Positions 1 through 5,791 of a stretch of DNA of 7,340 nucleotides are shown here, in pieces; the first letter of the stretch is position 1; the number at the start of each line of letters is the position of its first letter. Origin of the DNA: Clostridia bacterium (GTDB lineage: Bacteria; Bacillota; Clostridia; Oscillospirales; Acutalibacteraceae); assembly GCA_900763035.1 (NCBI GenBank), contig CAAFIS010000265.1, forward strand, positions 1-7,340. Direction: 5' to 3'. The notes beneath the pieces were generated by a model. The model was not told where the DNA came from and did not search any database. It saw only the letters and a program-made list of their open reading frames with translations. A program made the position numbers and the translations under genes.

Positions 1-137
1 AGTTTACCATATCCGGCAAATAATTGCAATGCGCATATCCAAAATGCAATTTATCATGTTCGGTTTGGCACTTTGCCGGTCTTCTGCGGGCGAAGTTTAT
101 GTTTTCTTGAAAAAAATGAAATTTACGCAAATTTAAC
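1..137. other. AT-rich upstream region, no gene seen
   Basis: This stretch is far more AT-rich than the genes around it and holds no credible reading frame. It contains several TGCAAT/ATTGCA words (a palindrome ATTGCAAT at 23-30, and TGCAAT again at 45-50) and a long-range 8-bp inverted pair, CCGGCAAA at 13-20 and TTTGCCGG at 72-79. No T-tract follows the second arm, so it is not a terminator. It probably holds upstream control sequence for gdhA; what lies to its left is outside the window. Confidence 0.5.
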
Positions 138-166
138 TTGCATTTCTCGAATGCATATGCTATAAT
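138..166 (+). promoter_or_regulatory. SigA promoter of gdhA
   Basis: A -35 box TTGCAT (138-143) is followed after exactly 17 bp by a perfect -10 box TATAAT (161-166) that carries an extended-10 TGC at 158-160. Transcription would start near 173, leaving a leader of about 68 nt before the gdhA start codon. The boxes and spacing are read directly; promoter activity is inferred. Confidence 0.85.
139..155. promoter_or_regulatory. inverted repeat inside the gdhA promoter, candidate operator
   Basis: TGCATT (139-144) and AATGCA (150-155) form a 6-bp inverted repeat with a 5-nt centre, lying between the -35 and -10 boxes. An 8-bp palindrome GCATATGC (153-160) overlaps its right arm and abuts the -10 box. 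A repressor bound here would block RNA polymerase. In AT-rich DNA such a short repeat can arise by chance, and no regulator is identified. Confidence 0.3.
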
Positions 167-184
167 AGCGGCATATTCGGGCGG

Positions 185-205
185 GGCGGTCCATCCGGGG
201 CCGCC
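185..205 (+). promoter_or_regulatory. GC-rich hairpin in the gdhA 5' leader
   Basis: GGCGG (185-189) can pair with CCGCC (201-205), with CC/GG pairs possible inside, giving a small stable hairpin in the leader about 18 nt upstream of the Shine-Dalgarno site (AGGAAAGG, 223-230). No T-tract follows, so it is not a terminator. It could shape mRNA stability or translation, or be incidental. Confidence 0.25.
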
Positions 206-237
206 GACCGACCCGCAGCAACAGGAAAGGATGTTGA

Positions 238-1572
<1,335 letters not shown>

Positions 1573-1584
1573 TGATATGATACG

Positions 1585-1618
1585 AAACCGCCGTTTCCCT
1601 CCGGGAGCGGCGGTTTTT
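1585..1618 (+). terminator. intrinsic terminator of gdhA
   Basis: AAACCGCCG (1585-1593) pairs perfectly with CGGCGGTTT (1608-1616), and an inner TCCC/GGGA stem closes a 3-nt loop. The hairpin runs into five T residues at 1614-1618. It begins 12 bases after the gdhA stop codon, a textbook Rho-independent terminator. Confidence 0.93.
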
Positions 1619-1619
1619 C

Positions 1620-1648
1620 TTGCAAAAAAACCGAAAATGTGGTATGAT
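1620..1648 (+). promoter_or_regulatory. SigA promoter of the relQ-like gene
   Basis: TTGCAA (1620-1625) and TATGAT (1643-1648) are 17 bp apart, and TGG at 1640-1642 gives an extended -10. The -35 box starts two bases after the T-tract of the gdhA terminator, so the two genes are insulated in very little space. Transcription would start near 1655, leaving a leader of under 20 nt that is mostly the ribosome binding site. Confidence 0.82.
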
Positions 1649-1671
1649 CGGGATGACAGGGAGGGGATGCC

Positions 1672-2379
1672 ATGCAGGACGAAGCACGAAGCACGGTCAT
1701 GGACAAGCTGGAGAAGATCGGCGAAGAGGAACGCTCGCAGCTGTACGAAGGTGCGCGGGAGTTCATCGTCATGCGCAATCTGTACGAGGCGGCGGTGCGG
1801 GAGCTGACGCTGAAGTTCGAGGTGCTCGACAGCGAGTTCGGCGTTCTGTACGCCCGCGGCCCGATCCACCACATCGAAAGCCGCGTCAAATCCCCGCAAA
1901 GCATCGTGGCCAAGCTGAAAAAGAAGAACCTGCCGCTGTCGATCGCCTCGGCGCGGGAAAACGTCAACGATATCGCGGGCGTGCGCGTGGTGTGCCATTA
2001 TATCGACGACGTGTACCGCGTGGCGGAAATGATCGAGCGGCAGAAGGATATCGAGATCGTGCGGCGGCAGGATTATATCCAAAACCCCAATTTCAACGGC
2101 TACCGTTCCCTGCATCTCGATATCCGCGTGCCGGTATATCTGTCCGACCGCACGGAATACGTCTTGGCCGAGGTGCAGATCCGCACCGTGGCGATGGATT
2201 TCTGGGCCAGTCTGGAACACGACGTCCGCTACAAGGCGGACAAGTCCCTTCTGCCCGACGGAATCAACGAGGAGATGCTCGCCTGCGCCGACCGCATCAA
2301 CGAGATCGACCGGCAAATGCAGGATATGTACAAGCGCATCCTCGCTACTGACGTCGATCAAGGGCGGCACAGATCTTGA
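1672..2379 (+). CDS. relQ: RelQ-type small alarmone (GTP pyrophosphokinase) synthetase
   Basis: This 235-residue protein is a stand-alone (p)ppGpp synthetase that would transfer pyrophosphate from ATP to GDP or GTP in the cytoplasm, raising the stringent-response alarmone. The synthetase domain spans about residues 60-190: RVKS at 71-74 for ATP binding, D100 in NDIAGVRVVC as the expected Mg ligand, NGYRSLH at 142-148, EVQIRT at 167-172 with the second acidic metal ligand, and FWASLEH at 177-183. There is no HD hydrolase domain and no TGS or ACT region, so it is not long RelA/SpoT; length and motifs fit RelQ (Bacillus subtilis YjbM/SasB, about 211 residues). AGGGAGGGG at 1658-1666 fixes the ATG at 1672. 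The last nine codons, from D227, lie inside a repeat element, so the C-terminus is probably not ancestral. No terminator is seen after it. Confidence 0.92.
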   Translation: MQDEARSTVMDKLEKIGEEERSQLYEGAREFIVMRNLYEAAVRELTLKFEVLDSEFGVLYARGPIHHIESRVKSPQSIVAKLKKKNLPLSIASARENVNDIAGVRVVCHYIDDVYRVAEMIERQKDIEIVRRQDYIQNPNFNGYRSLHLDIRVPVYLSDRTEYVLAEVQIRTVAMDFWASLEHDVRYKADKSLLPDGINEEMLACADRINEIDRQMQDMYKRILATDVDQGRHRS

Positions 2380-2423
2380 GTGCGCCGGACGCGCCTTGGC
2401 AGGAGCAGAACGTCAGGGCATCC
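2350..2423 (+). repeat. 74-bp repeat element, copy 1, overlapping the relQ 3' end
   Basis: This segment aligns without gaps to 2446-2519, with 59 of 74 bases identical by hand count. The first ten bases (GACGTCGATC) and the last fourteen (ACGTCAGGGCATCC) are exact. Copy 1 starts at relQ codon 227 and contains the relQ stop (TGA, 2377-2379); the matching triplet in copy 2 is TTA. Conserved ends around a diverged middle suggest a dispersed element rather than local slippage. Confidence 0.8.
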
Positions 2424-2427
2424 CACC

Positions 2428-2442
2428 GCGGGCAAGACCCGC
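2428..2442. other. 5-bp hairpin between the two 74-bp repeats
   Basis: GCGGG (2428-2432) pairs with CCCGC (2438-2442) around a CAAGA loop. There is no T-tract on either side. It could protect the relQ transcript 3' end or belong to the repeat structure, but it does not qualify as an intrinsic terminator. Confidence 0.35.
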
Positions 2443-2445
2443 ACC

Positions 2446-2519
2446 GACGTCGATCAGGGGCGCTGCAAAACGTTAGTGCGTTGGACGCGCCTTAGCGGGC
2501 ACAAAACGTCAGGGCATCC
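2446..2519 (+). repeat. 74-bp repeat element, copy 2
   Basis: This is the second copy of the element at 2350-2423, in the same orientation with a 96-bp period. It carries an internal direct repeat of AAAACGT (2467-2473 and 2503-2509). In the frame corresponding to relQ it would again encode the word DVDQGR, but no gene is present here. Confidence 0.8.
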
Positions 2520-2533
2520 TGCCACACGCCACT

Positions 2534-2693
2534 GCACTTCCCCGGCGAAAAGCCGACGCAGCGATACGGCCCACGGCTCGCGCAGCGCCCTTCCGCATAA
2601 CACCGCGCCGACCCGACGAAAAGCCGACGCAGCGATACGGCCCACGGCTCGCGCAGCGCCCTACGGTACGGCGGCGCACTTCCCCGGCGAAAA
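2534..2693 (+). repeat. 71-bp tandem repeat array, two full units plus a partial third
   Basis: Units start at 2534, 2605 and 2676. Units 1 and 2 share a perfect 46-base core (2546-2591 and 2617-2662). The first 18 bases of unit 1 (2534-2551, GCACTTCCCCGGCGAAAA) recur exactly at 2676-2693, which is 142 bp or two periods away; unit 2 matches them at 13 of 18. Each unit differs in its last 13 bases. CGGC and GCCG around the GAAAA loop can form a short hairpin in unit 1. The array ends four bases before the scfA -35 box. Confidence 0.88.
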
Positions 2694-2696
2694 CAC

Positions 2697-2725
2697 TTGA
2701 CAGGCAGGGCAGAGCGTGGTATAAT
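2697..2725 (+). promoter_or_regulatory. consensus SigA promoter of the scf (SCIFF) operon
   Basis: TTGACA (2697-2702) and TATAAT (2720-2725) are both perfect consensus, 17 bp apart, with an extended-10 TGG at 2717-2719. This is the strongest-looking promoter in the window. Transcription would start near 2732, giving a leader of about 37 nt to the scfA start. It suggests high, probably constitutive expression of the peptide. Confidence 0.93.
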
Positions 2726-2768
2726 GACAAAAACGATATCAGTTTCGTATAGATAGGAGATCATCACG

Positions 2769-2915
2769 ATGAAGCGGATCAAAACGATCGAAACCAGAGA
2801 TATGGTCAAGAGCACGAAAGACGGCGGCTGCGGCGAATGCCAGACCTCCTGCCAGTCGGCGTGCAAGACGTCCTGCGGCGTGGCGAACCAGCCCTGCGAG
2901 AAGTGCCGCAAGTAA
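2769..2915 (+). CDS. scfA: SCIFF peptide precursor (ranthipeptide family)
   Basis: This 48-residue peptide is the SCIFF (six cysteines in forty-five residues) RiPP precursor. Its N-terminal leader starts MKRIKTIETRDM, and residues 20-36 read GCGECQTSCQSACKTSC, the hallmark of the family. Cysteines are at 21, 24, 28, 32, 36, 43 and 46; C46, in the C-terminal CEKCRK, is one more than the canonical six. The maturase encoded next door is expected to install thioether bridges from Cys sulfur to non-alpha carbons of nearby residues. Residue 37, just after C36, is Gly; in characterised homologs (CteA of Clostridium thermocellum, from memory) the acceptor is Thr at this place. AGGAGA at 2755-2760 lies eight bases before the ATG, and a consensus promoter stands upstream. 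The function of mature SCIFF is unsettled; signalling or quorum-sensing roles have been proposed in clostridia. Confidence 0.95.
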   Translation: MKRIKTIETRDMVKSTKDGGCGECQTSCQSACKTSCGVANQPCEKCRK

Positions 2916-2930
2916 TTGCCAAACACAGAG

Positions 2931-2963
2931 ATGCCGCCTGAAGTTCGGGCGGCATTTTCGTTT
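2931..2963 (+). terminator. terminator/attenuator between scfA and scfB
   Basis: A stem of ten pairs (2931-2940 with 2946-2955, one G-T wobble) closes a 5-nt loop, AAGTT. It is followed by TTTT at 2955-2958, interrupted by CG, then TTT at 2961-2963. The interrupted T-run suggests incomplete termination. Since scfB has no obvious promoter of its own, read-through here would give much precursor mRNA and less maturase mRNA, a usual arrangement for RiPP loci. Confidence 0.8.
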
Positions 2964-3008
2964 GTCCGTGTCCCATCACCGCACATCACACAGAAAAGGA
3001 AGATCCGA

Positions 3009-4406
3009 ATGGTCCATCAATACAAGCTGCACGGCTATAACATCGTGCTGGATACCTGCAGCGGCAGCGTCCACGCCGTCGACGACGTGGCCTACGACAT
3101 CATCGCCCTGCTGCCGCAAGCGGGCGACGATGACATCGTGCGTCAGATCCGGCAAAAATACGGCGACCGGCCGGACGTGACCGAGGACGAGGTGCGTGCG
3201 TGCATCGCGGACGCCCGGTCGCTGATCGCCGACGGCAAGCTGTACAGCGAGGATAAGTACGAGCAGCTGGCCATCGACTACAAAAACAACAGCCACGTGA
3301 TCAAAGCGCTGTGCCTGCACGTGGCGCACACCTGCAACCTCAACTGCTCCTACTGCTTCGCCAGCCAGGGCAAATATCACGGCGACCGCGCGCTGATGAG
3401 CTTCGAGGTCGGCAAGCGCGCGCTGGACTTTTTGGTGGAGAACTCCGGCACACGGCACAATCTGGAGGTCGACTTCTTCGGCGGCGAGCCGCTGATGAAC
3501 TTCGACGTGGTCAAGCAGCTGGTGGCCTATGCCCGCAGCATCGAAAAGGAGAAGGGGAAGAACTTCCGCTTCACCCTGACGACGAACGGCGTGCTGCTGA
3601 CCGACGAGGTGACCGACTTCCTCAACGCCGAGATGCACAACGTCGTGCTCAGCTTGGACGGGCGGCGCGAGGTGCACGACCGGTTCCGCCGCGACCTGCA
3701 GGGGCGCGGCAGCTACGACCGGATCGTGCCGAACTTCCGGCGCTTCGTCGAGCGTCGGGGCGACCGCGGCTATTATATGCGCGGGACCTTCACGCACGAG
3801 AATACGGATTTCACCAATGACATCCTCCACATGGCAGATCTCGGCTTCACGGAGCTGAGCATGGAGCCGGTGGTCTGCCCGCCGGGCGACCCCTACGCCC
3901 TGACCGAGGACGACCTGCCCGTGCTGTGCGAGCAGTACGAAAAGCTGGCCGACGAGATGCTGCGCCGCCGCCGCGAGGGACGGCCCTTCACGTTCTATCA
4001 CTACATCCTCGACCTGAAGAACGGTCCGTGCATCTATAAGCGGATCACCGGCTGCGGCTCCGGCACGGAGTACATGGCCGTGACGCCGTGGGGCGAGCTG
4101 TTCCCGTGCCACCAGTTCGTCGGGGACGAAAAGTACAGCCTCGGCAACATCTGGGACGGCGTGACCAACACCGCCGTGCAGGACGGGTTCCGCCGCTGCA
4201 ACGCCTATGCCCGCCCGGAATGCCGCGACTGCTGGGCACGGCTGTACTGCTCCGGCGGCTGTGCGGCCAACGCCTACCACGCGACCGGCAGCATCACGGG
4301 CGTGTACGGCTACGGCTGCGAGCTGTTCAAAAAGCGGATCGAATGTGCGATCATGCTGCAGGTGGCCGAGGCGGAGGACGCGGAGCAGGCGGAAAACGCC
4401 GAATGA
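3009..4406 (+). CDS. scfB: SCIFF radical SAM/SPASM maturase (thioether-forming)
   Basis: This 465-residue enzyme would bind the ScfA leader and form Cys thioether crosslinks by radical chemistry. Residues 1 to about 85, opening MVHQYKLHGYNIVLD, form the N-terminal RiPP-recognition (PqqD-like) region. The radical SAM cluster motif CxxxCxxC is C109, C113, C116, followed by GGEP at 158-161. The SPASM domain shows the full seven-cysteine pattern: C349 then G362-x4-C367, C405-x2-C408-x5-C414-x3-C418, and C437, enough for two auxiliary [4Fe-4S] clusters; C341, C397 and C446 are additional. An in-frame TTG start at 2916 is possible, but ATG 3009 is chosen: the family begins MVHQYKL, AAGGAAG lies at 2996-3002, and the longer frame would run through the terminator hairpin. 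The C-terminus ends in an acidic tail (AEAEDAEQAENAE). The stop overlaps the next start by 4 bp. Confidence 0.95.
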   Translation: MVHQYKLHGYNIVLDTCSGSVHAVDDVAYDIIALLPQAGDDDIVRQIRQKYGDRPDVTEDEVRACIADARSLIADGKLYSEDKYEQLAIDYKNNSHVIKALCLHVAHTCNLNCSYCFASQGKYHGDRALMSFEVGKRALDFLVENSGTRHNLEVDFFGGEPLMNFDVVKQLVAYARSIEKEKGKNFRFTLTTNGVLLTDEVTDFLNAEMHNVVLSLDGRREVHDRFRRDLQGRGSYDRIVPNFRRFVERRGDRGYYMRGTFTHENTDFTNDILHMADLGFTELSMEPVVCPPGDPYALTEDDLPVLCEQYEKLADEMLRRRREGRPFTFYHYILDLKNGPCIYKRITGCGSGTEYMAVTPWGELFPCHQFVGDEKYSLGNIWDGVTNTAVQDGFRRCNAYARPECRDCWARLYCSGGCAANAYHATGSITGVYGYGCELFKKRIECAIMLQVAEAEDAEQAENAE

Positions 4407-5752
4407 GCCGCATGACCGCGCCGATCGACGATATGCTCCGCCGCTATGCCCAAAGCGGGACGCTGCGGCTGCATATGCCCGGACACAAGGGGCTGCTCGA
4501 TCCCGCCGACATCACCGAGATCGACGGTGCCGACGTGCTGGATACGGCCGACGGCATCATCGGTGAAAGCGAAAAAAATGCCGCTGCGCTGTTCGGCGCG
4601 GGCATCACGCTGTATTCGGCCGGCGGCTCGTCCCAGTGCATCAAGGCGATGCTGGCCGCCGTGCTGCAGGGCGCATCCGGCGCGCGGCGGGTGATCGCCG
4701 CGCGCAATGCGCACCGTGCCTTTTTGCACGCGGCGGCGCTGCTGGATATCGATCCGGAATGGCTGTACCCGCCCACCGGCACGCATCTGTGCGCGTGTCC
4801 GGTGTCCCCCGCCGCGCTGGACGCGGCACTGTCGCGCGGCGAACGGACGGCGGCGGTGTACGTGACCTCACCGGATTATCTGGGGCACGTGCAGGATATC
4901 CGCACTGTCGCCGCCGTTTGCCGTGCACACGGCGTGCCGCTGCTCGTCGACGGGGCGCACGGCGCATATCTGCCGTTTTTGCCCGGCGGGAGCGACCCTC
5001 TCGCCGACGGCGCGGCGATGTGGTGCTGCTCCGGACACAAAACACTGCCGGTGCTGACCGGCGGCGCTTATCTGCACGTTTCCGCCCGGTATCGAGACAT
5101 CTGCAGCCGCACCGCGCCGACGCCCGCGCTGCTGCGCGCGATGATGAGCGTGTTCGGCTCGTCCAGTCCGCCGTACCCGATCCTGCGCTCGCTCGATCTG
5201 GCCAATGTCGCGCTGTCGGACGATCTGCCCGCGCAGCTTGCCGCGTGCGCCGCACGCGTCGGTGCGCTGCGCGCCCAGCTTGCCGCGCTCGGCTGGCACA
5301 CGGCCGGGGACGAACCGCTGAAGCTGACCGTCGACTGCGCCGTCTCCGGCTATACCGGGGCGGCGGCCGCCGACCATCTGCGGGCGCACCGGATCGAACC
5401 GGAATACGCCGACCGCCGCTTTTTGGTGCTGATGTTCGCGCCCGCGACACCGGAAGAGGGCTACCCCGCCGTTTTGCGGGCATTCGCCGCGCTGCCGGTG
5501 CGGCCGCCGCTGCCGGATGACGGCGCGGATCTGCCGCCTGCCGAACGGCGCATGAGCGTGCGCGCGGCGATGCTCGCCCCGCAGCAGATCGTTTCGGTGC
5601 AGGACGCGGTGGGGCGCATCTGCGGCGCGCCGATCGTCGGCTGTCCGCCCGCCGTGCCGATCGCCGTCAGCGGCGAAACGATCGGCGAAGAGGCCGTGCG
5701 CGCGTGCCGCTATCACGGCATCCGGACGCTGTCCGTCGTGCAGGAGCAGTAA
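4403..5752 (+). CDS. PLP-dependent enzyme, divergent Orn/Lys/Arg decarboxylase family
   Basis: This 449-residue protein has the fold-type I PLP layout of the ornithine/lysine/arginine decarboxylase major domain, without an N-terminal wing domain, as in short YaaO/SpeA-like proteins. RLHMPGHKG (22-30) is the N-terminal signature, AGGSSQ (73-78) sits at the phosphate site, H104 in RNAH is the probable ring-stacking residue, D183 in VDGAHGAY should contact the pyridine nitrogen, and K213 in SGHKT is the Schiff-base lysine. A short C-terminal domain starts near 380 (RRMSVRAAM). Departures from the usual family are Gly184 where DEAHGAH has Glu, and CCSGHKTLPVLTGG around the lysine. All cofactor residues are present, so it should be active, but the substrate is uncertain: basic amino acid decarboxylation, or another PLP reaction. 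ATG 4403 overlaps the scfB stop as ATGA with only a weak Shine-Dalgarno site, implying translational coupling; ATG 4412 is an alternative start. Confidence 0.87.
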   Translation: MSRMTAPIDDMLRRYAQSGTLRLHMPGHKGLLDPADITEIDGADVLDTADGIIGESEKNAAALFGAGITLYSAGGSSQCIKAMLAAVLQGASGARRVIAARNAHRAFLHAAALLDIDPEWLYPPTGTHLCACPVSPAALDAALSRGERTAAVYVTSPDYLGHVQDIRTVAAVCRAHGVPLLVDGAHGAYLPFLPGGSDPLADGAAMWCCSGHKTLPVLTGGAYLHVSARYRDICSRTAPTPALLRAMMSVFGSSSPPYPILRSLDLANVALSDDLPAQLAACAARVGALRAQLAALGWHTAGDEPLKLTVDCAVSGYTGAAAADHLRAHRIEPEYADRRFLVLMFAPATPEEGYPAVLRAFAALPVRPPLPDDGADLPPAERRMSVRAAMLAPQQIVSVQDAVGRICGAPIVGCPPAVPIAVSGETIGEEAVRACRYHGIRTLSVVQEQ

Positions 5753-5778
5753 AAAAGGCAGGCTCTGCCGAGCCTGTC
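5751..5778 (-). terminator. intrinsic terminator of the minus-strand radC-DUF5662 operon
   Basis: A nine-pair stem (5757-5765 with 5770-5778, one G-T wobble, TGCC loop) is followed on the minus strand by a run of T, which is the six A residues at 5751-5756 on the plus strand. It lies 13 bases past the DUF5662 stop. On the plus strand no T-run follows the hairpin, so it should act for the minus strand only. The TAA stop of the convergent PLP gene (5750-5752) overlaps the A-tract. Confidence 0.82.
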
Positions 5779-5791
5779 CCATGAATAGATC

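Larger units (their letters stand above)
2380..2696. other. gene-free, repeat-filled intergenic region
   Basis: A frame of 106 codons stays open across this stretch, but it is made of the two repeat families, starts right after the relQ stop without a ribosome binding site, and encodes an Arg/Thr/Ala-rich low-complexity product. The minus-strand frames through it are equally repeat-derived. I see no RNA gene, no T-tract terminator for relQ and no transposase remnant. Its content is the repeats listed separately. Confidence 0.75.

Noticed and set aside
13..79. CCGGCAAA/TTTGCCGG inverted pair as a terminator or riboswitch stem
   Set aside because: The arms are 51 bases apart, no nested pairing was found, no T-tract follows, and it lies upstream of the promoter so it would not be in the gdhA leader.
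2534..2693. Possible CRISPR array
   Set aside because: The period is 71 with a 46-base core and only about 25 variable bases, there are fewer than three complete units, and no cas gene is nearby. It is a tandem repeat, not a CRISPR.
2380..2700. A 106-codon plus-strand frame directly after relQ
   Set aside because: It is made entirely of the two repeat families, lacks a Shine-Dalgarno site, and ends next to the scfA promoter. I also considered a relQ frameshift extension and found no family sequence in it.
2916..3008. TTG start at 2916 extending ScfB by 31 residues
   Set aside because: The extension runs through the terminator hairpin and lacks a Shine-Dalgarno site; the family begins MVHQYKL at 3009, where AAGGAAG is well placed.
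2976..4280. A 434-codon minus-strand open frame opposite scfB
   Set aside because: It mirrors the GC-rich codons of scfB, whose motifs are complete on the plus strand. No ribosome binding site or recognisable domain was seen.
4868..5782. Long minus-strand frame opposite the PLP enzyme gene
   Set aside because: It overlaps the terminator and the A-tract at its start and is composed of antisense of conserved PLP motifs.
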